From Sclerotiophoma versabilis (taxonomy: Eukaryota > Ascomycota > Dothideomycetes > Pleosporales > Didymellaceae): 64,000 nucleotides of DNA. The DNA is taken from the NCBI GenBank assembly GCA_012274445.1, contig JAAROD010000004.1:1178001-1242000 (forward strand), read 5' to 3'. The notes below the pieces were generated by a model. The model did no database searches. It was not told the DNA's origin and saw only the letters and a list, made by a program, of their open reading frames with translations. The number at the start of each line of letters is the position of its first letter. Within the stretch, counting starts at the first letter, position 1. Below are positions 11,970 to 24,864 of this stretch, piece by piece. Position numbers and translations under genes: made by a program.

Positions 11970-12604
11970 CGTGCTTGCGCCTCAAGATCGACAAAAGCAG
12001 TATTAAACAGCAATTGACGCTACAATCTGCCGCAATTGTGTCTCACAGACACCATAAATACGGACCAATCTCACAAAACCTATCATGTCAGCCAACGTCT
12101 GACCAAACAGGCCTCACGACACCACTGGTACACCAAGGCTATGTTCGACTCAACCTACGATCCCATCTTTGGCCCACGACGCAATCGAGATGACTTCCGC
12201 AGCAACTAGGGTACCAACTACACGTCTTACGAAGACAGCTACTTATGTCATACGATCAGGTCCGCCAACCATAACTCCTCACTGCTTCCCTATCCCTGAT
12301 TGGCAAGCGTAGTTAGACCTCATCATTAGGCGATGCAACACTTACAGGCAAATTATGATGGAGTACGTGATATGCTGAAGGAGCTGACGATGGAAAGGAG
12401 GGACGTAGGGGAAAACCTCCAGGATGGTAAAGGGAAGGAATGGGGTAAAAGGGCAGACAAGGGTTACTGAAGGGATGAGTGAGGATGGAAGGCGAGGAAC
12501 GGCCGAGTAGGGATTTCGCCTCGCGGCAGTATAGAAACGGAGCTTACAAGTCAGCGTTCTGGCTTCCTCTGTTGTGTGCCCACCCTATATGGGCCTACCT
12601 ATCA
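11970..12604. other. Non-coding, with a broken plus-strand frame
   Basis: A plus-strand frame from about 12085 to 12470 reads protein-like stretches (HHWYTKAMFDSTYDPIFG, then DGVRDMLKELTMERRD) separated by three stops. It looks like a degraded gene or element fragment of unknown identity. Confidence 0.3.
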
Positions 12605-13598
12605 TCACCTCCTCTCATACGCCGGCACCTGAACAACATCGATGCCTACACCGACCCCCATGCCCTCCCCCATCTTCTCCATTGCAAATCCATCTCTCTC
12701 CGGCGGCGGACTCCTCAATTCCTTGTCCCTGCCAGGCCCACTCACACCCTCTGGGCCATCACGCCAAACCAGATATTGTATTGCCAGTCCCGCGTCACAG
12801 GTCGCCTGGAAAATTCCACAAGCCTTGAAGGCCCATGGAACTTCTCCCTTTGGGCTGGTGAAGAAGAACCACATCTTGAAGGTATCACCAATGACCCAAT
12901 TCGCAATGACCGAGGGTCTAAAACCCTTGCACCCCCGACGCTGCCAGTTGGCCACAAGCTGAGGCAGCGGGAGTGTGGCTTCGATAGCCAGGGCAATGGC
13001 ACCTAGAATATCGGTATACGGGATGAACAGCGGGGTTGAGGTTAGGAGCAAGTGCAACACTAGCAAGGCAGCAGTGAAGTAGGTGATGAAGGTCCAGTAA
13101 GGGCGGGTGCTGCGCCATTGCCAGAAGTCATACGGACGGCGGCGGGGCGTGGGTACAAGAGCGTGTTGAAAAGGCTGGTGGGTGTGGGCGGGCGGGGCGC
13201 GGTTGGCGAGGGCGACGTGGAGGAGGAGGATTTGCACGAAGATGGTGAGGATGGCTTGGATGAGGAGCGAGGTGCTGAAGTGGGCGCCGAACCAGTAGAA
13301 GATCCTATGGAACACGGCCAGGTCAGCAGGCGCGAGAGGGAACATGCAGGGAGCGTTACTTCAGGATACTGGCGACCAGCATGATCAGCGGAATGTCGAG
13401 CGAGAAGCCGGCAGAGCTGCGCGTCTTGTGGATGGCGTAGATCTGGTCGGCATAGCTGGTGATGGGGCTTGTCGCAATGAACAGCGGCGCGATGTTCTTG
13501 ACAATGGCATTGAGGCCGAACATGGCGGGTCGCGTCGAGGTGTCGAACGGGCGGTCCTGCGCGGCTGTCTGCTGGTTCTGGGTACGCCACACCGACAC
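12605..13598 (-). CDS. PQ-loop repeat membrane protein (ANY1/PQLC1-like)
   Basis: Two exons, 13360-13598 and 12605-13304, with a 55-bp GT-AG intron between the SILK and IFYWFG segments. The product is about 312 residues, or about 287 if the internal Met (MFGLN, near 13523) is the true start. The N-terminal half has the first PQ-loop region (SYADQIYAIHKTRSSAGFS), with DQ in place of PQ, and the second is LPLPQLVANW in the C-terminal half. Several hydrophobic helices lie between. The family includes yeast Any1, an endomembrane protein linked to phospholipid flippase and scramblase balance, and animal PQLC1. The C-terminal 50 residues are polar and presumably cytosolic. Family assignment is firm, exact substrate is not known. 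Confidence 0.85.
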
Positions 13599-13947
13599 CG
13601 CTTATTAAGGACGTGGTTGGCCGGCGAAAAGGAGTGATGCGACCCGCGTCCAGCTCTCTAATCGGAGATGCAATCTTAGCATGGGTGGCACGCACTAGCT
13701 TCCGCTGAGCTTAATCTTATCTCCGTAGCGCAGTATCTCCGTTCTCCATCCCATCATCCCATCTTGACCAAGACCTTGGTTTTGATCTTCATCTTGACCA
13801 GGATCTCGATCTTGCTCCCCACAGCGGCCCTTCGCTCTCCAGTCCAGTCGCTACATGGACCTGACAACGTTATACGCTCATCAGAACCGCACCCACTCAT
13901 CCTTATCCCCCACCTCGCACCGTCCTCGCACAAAGGAGACAGCCGCA

Positions 13948-14629
13948 ATGTCGCACAAAGCCTTCTTCTACGGCACCCTGATGGCCCCGCCCGTCCTGCA
14001 CCGCGTCATCTGGGGCTCGCAGACACCACCCACACCCGCCCACGCATCCCTCCTGTCCATCCGCCCTGCCATCCTCCACGCACACCAGCGTAGACACGTC
14101 AAGAATGCCGACTACCCTGCCGTCATACCCTCCGTGCCTGAAAGCGAAGTCCGAGGCACGCTGGTCGAAGGTCTGACAGACGGAGACATCTGGCGTCTAG
14201 ACATCTTCGAGGGTAGCGAGTACGAAAGACGAAATGTCAAAGTAAGCGTGCTAGAGAGCAAAGGAAGAGCTGGACATTCCGAGCATAAGGATGTGGAGGG
14301 CGAGGAGGTCCAGGCCCAGACGTACATCTGGATAGCAGGTGAGCACAGGCTCGAGACTGAGGAGTGGGACTTTGATCATTTCATCAAGGAGAAGATGAAT
14401 CGATGGGTGGGCAGAGAGGCAGCAGATGAGGGGTTTCAGGGTAGGGCTTACATCAACGCTAGGCCCTGAAGTGGCTCGCTCGCCGTGTTTGCTGACTCTT
14501 CTAGATGTAGATGATGCTGTTAAAGCTTTACAGGATCCTACCGGTGGCCGACGTGCGAACGCCAATATCGCGAGACAACTCGAGAATGGTGGGAAGACCG
14601 AGGAGACTGTGCTTGAGAGCGCTGTCTGA
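13948..14629 (+). CDS. GGCT/AIG2-like gamma-glutamylcyclotransferase-fold protein
   Basis: Two exons, 13948-14440 and 14505-14629, 205 residues. The second exon was added because the frame after the acceptor CTTCTAG reads DVDDAVKALQDPTGGR, a C-terminal pattern I recall from fungal members, while reading on without splicing ends in seven unrelated residues. The N-terminus has the fold signature FFYGTLM, and FEGSEYERR supplies the acidic residue expected at the active site. The family covers gamma-glutamylcyclotransferases and AIG2-like proteins. Which substrate this one acts on cannot be told. The start at MSHKAFFYGTLM is preferred because upstream in-frame residues look like leader. It is divergent from the PQ-loop gene. 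Confidence 0.82.
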
Positions 14630-14770
14630 GCGCCTGCCACTCCTGGTAGTTACTTGTAGACGCTTTGTCAAGACGCGGAGAGCTGTCCCTTGTGGTTATG
14701 TCACGCCAGCATCTCCGTTACATGGGTAAAAGAAGTGTCAAAAGTCCGACTTTCTTGGCACTAAACTACC

Positions 14771-15082
14771 ATGTCCGCCTTCCGGAACGTGAGCGACAGC
14801 AACCACGATAGCGAAACCGACGATGAAGTTTGACGACTCCTTCAAAAACTATCTGCCATCTCGCGTCCGTAGACGGCCAACCTGCCTTGCCCGGTCGGTC
14901 CTGCTTCACTCTCGCTGTGGCGCCAGCCCCCCTACGTCGACAAAGTTCTCAACACTCCGCAGCATACCTTAGCTAGCAATGAGCCAACCACCAATACCTT
15001 GACCGCTGAAGCCTGCCTTTTGATGCTACACCTCAATGCTGCAGATCTCAGCTCTTCGGACATCAAGGACCTATCAACATAG
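14771..15082 (+). pseudogene. Small ORF with two in-frame stops or one short intron
   Basis: From ATG at 14771 one frame of 104 codons reads protein-like sequence (MSAFRNVSDSNHDSETDDE, later SLWRQPPYVDKVL) to TAG at 15080. It contains TGA at 14831 and TAG at 14870. Both could derive from CGA and CAG by single C-to-T changes, which would make it a recent pseudogene. Alternatively a 45-bp phase-0 intron at 14828-14872 (GTTTGA...CGTAG) removes both stops and gives an 88-residue protein. The donor is weak. No domain was recognised. Confidence 0.4.
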
Positions 15083-15329
15083 CTTCACTATTGTCGCGCA
15101 CGTGAAGTTTCGACATGTGTGTACGTGCAAAGAACGCCATATGTCGTGTGTTATCATGTATGTAGATTACCAGATTCTGTTGCTGGATGCTACCTTTTGA
15201 CGACCTGAATACCGTCGTGCTGTTCCTTCAGTCCATCATCTAGGTGCTCCTAGCCATGTAACATTCATTCATCACGAACACCATGTATGTAAGCCTTAAG
15301 ACCGTCACACTTTCATCTTATTCGTCCAC

Positions 15330-18300
15330 CTACCACATTGATTGCCAGTGCATCTCTTCCACGTTACCTCCAGGGCTGCTCCTCAGCTGCTCTGGCGACT
15401 CGGGGATTACAGCGTCGTTGTTATCAATATCCATAGCCTCTGCGTCCGGTGCCTCCTGCAAGGTACGGGAGGAAGGCGAGTGAACACCCGATATATTGTG
15501 CACATCTTCCATTGGACGACCTGCCACACGTGGCTCACCGTTCGCTTGACCTCTAAGCTTTAATTGTTCATCTTCGAGCGAATCTTTCAGGGCACGTGCA
15601 ACATCTCGCCCCTCTTGCCATTCGTAACCGACACCATACTGTATCGAGTCATCTCGTCTGTTTAATCGAGGGCCTGTATTGTGACCTGCAGCTGAGCTGT
15701 GTGCCTGAGGTCTCACACGACGAGCCGCCGCGACATTGAACTCCTGCGAACGATCGAGTTCAACAATTTCGGGCGAAGACTTCCTCTTTGGTCGGGGATG
15801 TCGCTGGAGAGGTGCATCTAGGTCCTGTGAGTCATCGAGCGTTATGGGGTCGTCGTGGCTGCCTGATCGAGTGCGCAGTTGCAGAGGACTCGAAGATACA
15901 GGCCGTTCGCGTGATGACCGTGATGGTGAATATTGCTGGGTTTTTTTGGCAGACGACATGCGAGACTTCCCGTCATCTGTACTGCGCAATCCATGGTTCT
16001 GCAAGGGGCTTGTCAAGTCAGTCGGCCGTTGCGATGGGCGGAGTGATCGATCAGTAACGCCATCGTATCGAACATAAGAAGCATCGATGTGCGGTGACTT
16101 GGTGGGAACACGAACCTCGGGACTGCTTGCTCGCTTCATGGACGATTGCTTCGGTTGTGCAGGCGCCGTCTTTGTGGTGGCTTTTGGAGATGACTTTGCA
16201 GTGGAAGAAACCTGGGCTGTTATGTCCTTCTCCACATCCTTGGCAGTATGCAACTGACTCTTATCAGTCTGTACCTCGGGATCGAATGGAGGTCCGGAGT
16301 GGGATTTCACCGTCGGAGTGGTAACAGGCTTGGACGGAGCTGTTACTAATAGCGGCTCTTCATCGGCAGCTGTTCGTGAGATGCTTGAGGCATCAGTCTT
16401 AACGATATCTGACTGCTGTGCAGTGGGACGAGTGTTCTCAAATCCGGCATTAGCAGGCGAGATCGTCGCATCCTTAGCCTTCACCGCTCTCTTCGCCTTG
16501 TGTGCTTCTTTCTGTGCGTGGTAGAGCCTGAATACGAGGTTGCGGATATCGGACCGCATCTTCGAAGCGTCCATATCTGGCCAGTCTGTGTCGGAAGACA
16601 TCTCCCCCCTTAGAAGCTTCTTCTTGAAACCATCAGGGTCAGCAAAGAACTTCTTAGCGTAGCCGAGAATGTAAAGACCGCAGTCCGAAAAGTTGTTTTG
16701 CATGGGAATTTGCGCACTCTTTGGGTAGTGACCCTTGTTATCGATCTCCACGATCATGCGGCGTTTTTCCAAGCCTTCTGCCTGGAGCCATTCTCGCAAC
16801 GCACGCGTTGCATTACTGTGTATGCCTCCCAATGAATCAAGTACCATAATCACTGGCCTATCTGTGTCTTTTTTCAGGGCAGTAAGTCTGTGTCTGCTCT
16901 TCTTCTTCGGCGGTCGTTTTGAGCCCTCGGCCTGTGTGGACGACGATGCTGCAGTCACGGTCGCACATTCGACCATCTGTGTTTTAAATCGTCCTTGCTC
17001 GCTAGTAAGCTGTTGGCTCTCTTTGAGATTCTCTTCATCCCGATCGATGAGGCTAATTTTCGTCTCTTCTTCGAAAAGATTTTCGTCATCGTTCTCGCTT
17101 TCCTTGTTAACAAGGGGTTCTTGTACGGATGTTGCATCATTGATTTCGCCTTGGGGTTCAGCATTGGCGTCATTTTTCGAGCCTGGAGTAGCTGCAAGGG
17201 CGTCAGGATTGTTCGTTGTCAGGTCCAAATCCTGCGAACCCTCTGGAACATGTCCAACAGCGGGTTTTCGTGCAATGTTGGAAACATTGCAAATAATCGC
17301 GAGATACCAATGAAAACTATGGAGGTCAGCGTCTAATCGAGAATCTTGTTGTATCAACATACTTCTCGTTGATTGGCACGACGATGTGATCGTAGCTAAA
17401 CACATCATCCCGCCGGGTCCAGCTCTTCACAGCATCATAGTTGATAGCATCCCGCCCTTTAGTGTTCTTGGTGAGTGATTCGAAGAAGTACGTATTGAAG
17501 AAATACACTCGATCAATCGAAACCTTGAGCTCATCATAGAGGTACCTGGGAGGTTCTTAGTGAGATTCCATGTGCGTTGGACAAGACGCTTACAGGAGGT
17601 AGAAATTAACCAGGCTATCGTTGAGGAATTCTTCCTCGTCCAACTTGGGAAGGTCATCGAAATTAACAGTACATCTTCGTCGTTTAAGGAAGCCTTCTTG
17701 GATATTGAAGTCTAGTTGACTGGAGTTTCATTAGATGTTGTCATGATCTAGATGGTGTTTGACCTACTTGGGCCAAGGTCTTCCTAGCCCTACTTTCACT
17801 GAAAACTTTTCGACTTCTTTTTGAGTGTCAAGATGATCTTGATCGTGGATAGGGGCTGTTGCTCTTGTAGCTCGAACTGGACGCGCCTGTCCTCGCGTGG
17901 ACGCAACTGCCTTCCTCAGATCATCACGACTCGATCCGGCTGAACTGACGATGTTGCGCGATTCGTCCATCAGGGCACTCAAAAGGAGTGTCTTTGACTG
18001 CGGCTGGTGCCCATTTTGTGATTGGGCGATTCGCGGTCCTGCATTTACCATTGAAGATTTGCCAATCTCGTTGTCCCTTTCCAAAGGTCTATCGAAGATT
18101 TGTATCATGTAGTCCCTATCGCGGTAAGTGTCTATGGAAACTTCGTTCGAGTGCTGACTTACAGGCTCTTGGTAATCTGGTTTGACTCAGCCAGTTCAGG
18201 AAAGACACAGCGATCACGGAACTGTTCAAAGTCGTGGACATCTTTGAACTCCAGGTCATACCAGTAGATGCTGCCTTGAGAAGACGGACCAGTGAGTCGC

Positions 18301-19895
18301 ATACGGCATGTGTTGTCTACCAATGCCCTAGTGACGCTGATGAGGTTGAGTTGATGCAGGGTCTTGACGTTCCCGTCGATGTCTGCGCCAGTAATGCGAA
18401 AGATTTTTGGGTTGTCAGTGTGTCGCAACAGCAATCCTGTCCTGTGAGGTACCAAGTCGAATGTCCGGGCGTAGTTCAACTGATAGCATTTTGGAGCACT
18501 GTCGTTACGCTGAGAGGCAATTTTGCCTTGTTGTGTAGTCCTGTAAGGTGATTGCTTACGCCTCGACTCCGATGCATCGGGTCGCGCGAGCTCGTCCTCG
18601 CTACCCTCAGTAAAATCACCCTTGATACCTGAAGCATGACTTCCCGCAGGTCGATGCTCGCGCAAGTTTTTGTTCGATCGCGATCTGTCTAAGAACTCGC
18701 TGGCTGTTCGACTGTAAGTCTCGGCAGTCGACTCGTTGATGTGCGTCTTGTTCAGTGGAAAGTGTCCTGACGTCACTCGTTCAGTTGGACGGTGCAACTG
18801 GTTGCGATTTCGTGATTTGTAGTTGACGCCTCGCTCAAGATTCTCAACACTGGGCAGTTTGGAATGTTCAACGTCGTTTGTGATCATCTCAAGATTCTGC
18901 CCTCCAGACAAGCTCCCAGCACCAAGGAAAGGAACTTCGACTCCAAAGCTCCTTTGACTCTCCTCGTTTTCGCTGGTATTCTTCCGTCTAGGTCTTGTGC
19001 GTTTCGGGATTAAGAGGTTGGCGGTGTTCGCAAACTCGCTCGTAGACTGCGACGCAGGCTTCAGCCCTGTGACAGATTGCTTACTACCCGAACTGTGGGG
19101 ACTTCGGGAAGATAAGGTCGAGCGCGCTCCTGGTGTGGATCCTTGGCGAGAGGGTGAAGCCACCTGCTGTATCTCATCTTCTTCGCTGTCTTCAATTTGG
19201 ACGGTATTCACAGGCTCGGTAAAGGGACGCTCGGTTTTTCTGCGTTTGACTGGCGAAGTGTGGGATGGGCTGCAGCTGTAGGAGGTTGACAGTTTATGAT
19301 GCTTGGGGTTCCGTTCCAGGTACGCCTGCTGCCCACCGTGTCGCTGGAGGCCGATAGATTTGGTATTACGGTTGTGTCTGCCGTATGTTGTCGCATGCTT
19401 ACGGCCATGACCTGGGTTGTTGTGGTCGGCAATGGCGTTGCCCTTGAGGGTGTTGATAGGTTTGTAGCTGTTTCCAGCGCCAGGCTGCCGCTCATTAGCC
19501 AAAATGCCGTCCACAACTCCTGTATAGGACCAACAGTCATACCTTTCCCATTGCGCGCGGGCCTCGATATCCCTCGGCAGGATCCGGTACTGGCGTAGCG
19601 TCTGACAGTTTCCTGGTCACGTATCAGCCCCAGCCCTTGTCCAAGCCACAGCTCTTATAGTGCGATACCGGCGGGTATGCTCTTTGACTGACCGTCGCTT
19701 GGCGGCGTTTGGGCGTTGCTCGAGACGCGGTCGTGCGCTATCTGGTAGAAGGTCGCCCTCGTAGATTTGGCGAGGACTCTCAGCAGATGTGAGGTCTATC
19801 GGGGTGGCGTGTTGTCGTGAGGGCGGGCTCGCTACGGCGCTCCATGGAGGATATCCGGGAAGTGGTGGAGTCGCATGGCTCGACTTTAAGAACAT
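15330..19895 (-). CDS. Ulp2/SENP-type SUMO protease (C48 peptidase)
   Basis: Exons on the minus strand: about 19590-18163 (5' part uncertain), 18115-17768, 17719-17594, 17545-17363 and 17316-15330, with four GT-AG introns of 46-48 bp. The C48 protease core spans the last four exons: DEEEFLNDSLVNFYLL, then VPINENFHWYLAIICN with the catalytic His, PVIMVLDSLGG with the Asp, and MQNNFSDCGLYILGY with the oxyanion Gln and nucleophile Cys, so the triad is complete. Long disordered N- and C-terminal arms and an N-terminal region ending before DYMIQIFDRP match the Ulp2/SENP6-7 plan of chain-editing nuclear proteases. The frame is coding upstream of the Met at 19514 (YRILPRDIEARAQWERY). A candidate first exon at 19617-19895 could not be joined cleanly. 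Confidence 0.85.
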
Positions 19896-21089
19896 GTCGT
19901 CAGCGGGGGAAGTTTTTGTGCGTGCGGAAAGATAGTTGAGGCACTTGAAGCAGTGCAAGACTGTTTGTGTGCTGCTTGAAGCGTAGGGTGGGGCTGCATA
20001 CGTCGTTTGCTTCTCCTGCAGCGTCGCCGTCTTTCAAGCCAAGGAAGCCTTTAATGCCTTTGACTACCTTGTCCATGAGTGTTGCACAGGGTTATGCAGG
20101 TGCATTGCATGGCCTCGGCTCGGTACTTGTGGACGAAAGTGAGGGCCCAAGATTTGGAGCGCGTCCAGGCACGAGGCACGCGTAGTCGCGAAATAGGGCA
20201 AAGGTCAAGTTCGAAGTGAGGTGCGTCTGTTCGGCGCAAGCGAACGTCAGAGGCCGATATCATTGTCGCAGCGGAGATAATGGGCTTAACAATCTACGCT
20301 AAGTAATAACAGATTACTACTTCACAAAGCAAGACGATAGTATGCTAAATATGCTCTCCATGATTCATTATCGTGTTGACCTTTCAGTCTCTCGTAAGAA
20401 TCCTAATCTATATGTGGCATCCAAGCCCTGTCGCCTGCGCATTAAATGTTGCAAATAATGCTCAACAACAGACATGTAGAATACAGTGTGTAGAAGTCAA
20501 AAGTAAACAGTGATGCCAGTCGAGGTATAGGACACGACGCCGCTCCACACTCGATAAACCGTGATTTTCGCCTGCCAATAATCGAAGCTCAGTCCAAAAG
20601 GTTATCCAGAAAACATTGAGACTGCCCAACGAATGGGCTATGTGGTCGTCTCATCGCTGCTATATCGGCCGTCGCCTGCCGCGCTGCCCGCAGCCTCGCA
20701 AGAAGTTGCGAACCCAAGTCTTGAGCACTTGATCGACGTGCTTACTGCGGCAGCGTCAGGACTGTGCAGCGCTATCCCAGTGTGCTTTGGGCAATGCTGA
20801 AAGATTGCCTTGGCGTTACTGAGAGTCTTCCACAGGAAGACACAAAGCCTTGAGATACTCCTACATAGCTGATCCAGGCAATGGCCCACCAGCTCCGCGG
20901 GCTGAACGACAGAGGTTTCCTGGAACGGCATTGATGAATTCCTTGTGGTTTCCACCCATGCGCCGATCCTTGCACCAGGTGTACAGTAGAATCGCTCCTG
21001 CAATGGCCTTTACTGAAGCGTACCGGAGTGTCCCACAGCAGGCTAGCACAAATTTAGTAATGGCGAGGCGACAACACTTGAAGCATAGA
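19896..21089. other. Intergenic, no supported gene
   Basis: Overlapping minus-strand frames at 20638-21003 and 20861-21049 are open but show no domain and compete with each other. They may be 3' UTR of the cap-binding gene or chance ORFs. The stretch 20280-20640 has no long frame. Confidence 0.3.
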
Positions 21090-22277
21090 CTATGACCCAG
21101 CTGTGGATTTCTCCCGCTGCGTTTCGTCCGACGATGTTACTCGACGCTTTTCGTGATTGAGCTGATTCTTCTCTTGGCGTGCCTGATCGATGGCAGTGCG
21201 TTGCGCAATGCTGTCATCGTGGCTACGCCAAATAATCTGGGTCCCCTCAGGAAGGCCTAGCACGCGCTTGACGGTTTCCCTACACCTGCTGTTAGCAATC
21301 CTCGCTCTACTTCATGGATTGTGTATTCAAAGCCCACCTGATCTTGATGTTGCGGCCTCCGTCATTCTTTGTCCAAATGCTGAAGACGTCCTCGCCGCTT
21401 CTGACACTGAGAACAAACCCGCAAACTTCCTCGCCCGCCTCGTTGAACTGGTTACCGATGCAGGCCATGAGCAGTTCCTCCCAGTAGCGGTCTGCAACTC
21501 CCTTTTTCAGGCGCATGATCCACTTGCCACCACGCTTATTCTCCTCGTCCTCCCACACAGGCCGAATGCCTTCCTTGAAGACATGGTAATCTGAGACTGT
21601 GGGCAATGACGAAGGTCGCTTGAGGTGCACGAACACCTTCCAGAAGTCCTGGGCAGTACTCATCCTACATAGAGGTTTCATAGACTTTTCGTAGTCATTG
21701 TTCTTGGGCGTTGGTGGGCGGAACCAGACAACCCACGAGTACTTCAGCGGCCACGGTGTGCTAGGATCGAGCGGCTCTGAGGGCATTGTATACTCTTGTG
21801 GCCCAGGTATGGAGACGGGTTCTTTCCGTGCGCCGGTGTGCACCACCTTGCTCGGTGGCTTCTTCTCTGCCGGTGTTGTGGGTCCTGCTGCCGGTGTTGC
21901 GGCTGTCTTGAAGTCAAATGCGGTGCCTGGCGTCTTTGGGGTCTTGTTAGCAGACCCAAAAGAGGCAAACGCGCCCGACCCAAGGCCAAAAGCAGAGGAG
22001 CCCCCAGTCGTAGGCGAGGCGAGCGCACCGGGTGTCAATGGCGAGATGGCGTTGAACGGGTTGCGGCCGCCGTGCGACGAGGTGCTGCCGAAGCCCTTGG
22101 TGGTGGCGGAGAATGTGCGCGTGGGAGGGTGGTCGGACTGGTGGTCGGACTGCGAGGTGGACAGAGAGAGCTTGCTGGTGCTGCAGGGTGCCGTTAGACG
22201 AGTGACCAAGGACGTGCGGGGACACGAGGGCGGACATACTTGGAGCGACGGGTCCAGAGGTTCTCTCTGTTATCCAT
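21090..22277 (-). CDS. eIF4E-family cap-binding protein (eIF4E2/4EHP-like)
   Basis: Three exons, 22240-22277, 21338-22180 and 21090-21279, with introns of 59 and 58 bp, 356 residues. The first exon (MDNRENLWTRRSN) was placed because it is spliced in frame to TSKLSLST and avoids a start inside an intron. The first half is a low-complexity Gly/Ser/Pro linker. The eIF4E fold follows: PLKYSWVVWFRPP, DFWKVF, GIRPVWEDEENKRGGKW, DRYWEELLMACIG and NDGGRNIKIR, which include the Trp residues that stack on the cap and the Trp that anchors 4G-type partners. The length and long N-terminal arm fit fungal type-2 eIF4E rather than the short canonical factor. It likely binds mRNA caps as a translational regulator. 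A tail rich in Gln and Glu follows. Confidence 0.85.
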
Positions 22278-23977
22278 TGGTAGCGAGGTCACGGTGAAGG
22301 ACAGTGGGTATGGAGGGGCACTCTGTCTGCTGGAGCTTGGTGGGACGAATGAGCGAACAAGCAGCAAAGCAGAGCTAGTCGAGGTTCAACGGCCAATGTG
22401 TGTTGGTGGTGTGCGGGGATGTGCGTGTGGATGCGGTAGTCGGGACGTGTTCAAGTATGTATGGGGGATGCGATGTTGAATAATCCTAGTCTATGGGAGA
22501 GCAGGCTGCGAAGGTAGCGGGCGGTGGCGGGAGGTCTGGTGGAGAGCAATGCGATGATATTGGTGTCTCCAAGAAAACGTGTGAGAAGGTTGGCCTCTGC
22601 TCAGAGTGGCTCGTTCCGCGGTTGCCAGCCAAAGCGCCAAAGCACGTCCGTGCGCGGCTGCGACTACAAATTTCTCGCGTGCAACGGCCGCACCGTCTCT
22701 TCTACACGGCCTTCTACTCAAATCTGCGACAGCTCGAACTCTCCAACTCAGCTGCCGCCTCCGAAGCTGGCCCAGATTGAGCCTTTCCTCTTTTAAAACC
22801 ATCATCACGAGGGCCGCCTTTGTGGCTTCCATGATGCGGTGATGACCTACAAGCAGGGACATTCCTTATCACGCGCCCACGCGTTTTGAGGCAGCATGCT
22901 ACTCCATTTGATGTATGTCACGTTCTGGCTTTTGCAGCACCGTGCATCGGGGGATGAAGGTCTTTGGACCACTTCTGGTAGTCTGAGCCTCAGCCAGAGC
23001 TACACATTGCGCTCCTGCAATCTCTTGGTTGAGTGTGAAGTTTCAAGGCAAAGTCTGATGATAGCTTTACAATGTTCGCCTCGTAAATATCTATTGAAGC
23101 TTGTGCTAACGATACATGAAGATTGTGCGATTCCGAGGGTCCTGCGGGACGTACTCATTTTAGGCCACTTAGAGTGCACACCTTCGATTTTAGATGTAAT
23201 GTCTCCAGATCCCAGATGCTCCTACAGGAGAGATTGACATGATATTGCGCTCAGCCACCTCTTGAGTCTCAAGACATCGTACGAACACAAGTATCTTGCA
23301 AGGCGTTGCGCGTTGTTGTGCGCAGGAGTAGGGCAAGTCGCTGGCAACGTGATGCATCATTTCTCAATTACGCGTACGGCGGGCTGCCAGACCTGCCAGA
23401 TCCAGTTCGTTGATACTAACCGCTCGCCGTCATTGGAGGATCTTGCGCTCGTGCCGTGCTCTATTCCAACGACAACTTGGGGTCTGAGACAAGGAGAGCC
23501 TAAAGGATGCACTTGCATCTGCCCCAGCCACTGCTGTTCCCGTCATTGGCCCGGTAGATGGTTATCACGATTCGTCCTCATCGCTGTCTACGAGACAGAT
23601 ACATATGATCAGACAGATGGCGGCGCAGTTACGGATTGTGGAGTGCGGGGATCGCCCATAAAAGGTGCTGCATGTCCAGTGTCGCGCATGCCGCAGCTTG
23701 AAGCGGCTAATTTTGTTTCCTACGACGTCATACCTATCGCGGCTTCTTCTCCAAGAAAACGCTACTACCCCACCAGTATTGCGCCTGTCCAAGTACAGAT
23801 CATCGCTCCTCCTACACCACACCGACTCCCTCCTCACACCCTCCGTACGCACTGCACATAACGCTCCACAACGACCGGGCATCGCGTGCATTACAGCGAC
23901 ACCCCATACTGTTGGCATTCACGTGCAAGCGAGCAGCAATCAAAACACCCAGCCACCGCACATTCACCCACGCAATC
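22278..23977. other. Intergenic region between divergent eIF4E-like and inhibitor-2 genes
   Basis: Serves as promoter and 5' UTR for both flanking genes. A minus-strand frame at 22491-22862 and plus-strand frames near 22500-22840 overlap each other and have no recognisable domain. Positions 22896-23900 hold only short ORFs. No RNA gene was seen. Confidence 0.4.
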
Positions 23978-24864
23978 ATGACCGCACATTCTCCCCTGCA
24001 GTCACCCTCGTCGCGCCCCGAGCGACCAAAGGGTCAGTTGAAGGCCTGATCATGCAATGCTTGCTGCTGATAATCCACAGGCATCTTGAAGAACTCCAAC
24101 TCATACCGATCCAACTCGCACAGCTCCCCATCTGCTGATGCTAAACCCTCGGTCAGCCCTACTAGCGAGCGACCTACTCTTGGTCGTGAGAAGTCTGAGA
24201 AGGAGATCGTCCTCGAAAATACCCTGCACAATGCTGGCGAAGGCCACCGCCGCTCATCGTCCAACACCCACGGCTCCACATCACGACGCCAATCAGGCGC
24301 CAGCCCCCATCTCGACGAAAACAGCCCACAGCTCAAGTGGGATGAGGCAAATCTCTACCTCAACGAGCAGAATCGCGATAGCACAATGAAGATCGACGAG
24401 CCCAAGACGCCCTACGCCAAGCAGTACGACCCCGCTGAGGATGAGGAGGAGGTTGAGATGCTCGATGCCAGGGAACTGAATGTTGATGAGTTGGACGCAA
24501 AGCCGAAGCGGAGGAACAAGGTCGAGGACATACCCGAATTCGACCTGGGCGAACCTGAGCTGCGAGCGCGTCGCGAGTCTCAGACACCGGAAAGCGAGAA
24601 GCGGGTCCTGGTTGATCCTGAGGAGGACAAGGGCTATCATGGCGAACTGCCTCCCAATGCTACCCAGGAGGAGAAGGAGAAGCATCGCAAGTTTGAGGAG
24701 TTGCGAAAGAAGCACTACGAGATGAAGAATGTCAAGGACCTACTTGGGTAGGTGGTTCAAACCTTGTGCTCATGAACTTGCTAATATGTGCTAGCCACGC
24801 CGAAGAAGATGACGATGATGACCTGGCACCACCACCTGTACCCAACGGCCAGCGCCCATCGTAG
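23978..24864 (+). CDS. Protein phosphatase 1 inhibitor-2 homologue (IPP-2/Glc8-like)
   Basis: Three exons, 23978-24032, 24081-24747 and 24795-24864, with introns of 48 and 47 bp, 263 residues. The first splice creates KGILKN at residues 18-23, the PP1-docking signature at the start of inhibitor-2 proteins. The second docking region is LKWDEANLYLNEQ followed by KIDEPKTPYAK. The Thr in TPY corresponds to the regulatory GSK-3 site of the animal protein. A third conserved helix, KHRKFEELRKKHYEMKN, binds over the PP1 active site in the known structure. The protein ends in an Asp run and a Pro-rich tail. It is expected to bind and modulate the PP1 catalytic subunit (Glc7 type). The remaining sequence is polar and probably disordered, as in the family. 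Confidence 0.9.

Noticed and set aside
12479..13006. Plus-strand 175-codon ORF
   Set aside because: It is the antisense shadow of the PQ-loop gene, which has membrane helices and a proper splice on the other strand.
22491..22862. Minus-strand 123-codon ORF upstream of the eIF4E-like gene
   Set aside because: Three plus-strand frames are equally open over the same DNA, and none shows a domain. The composition explains it.
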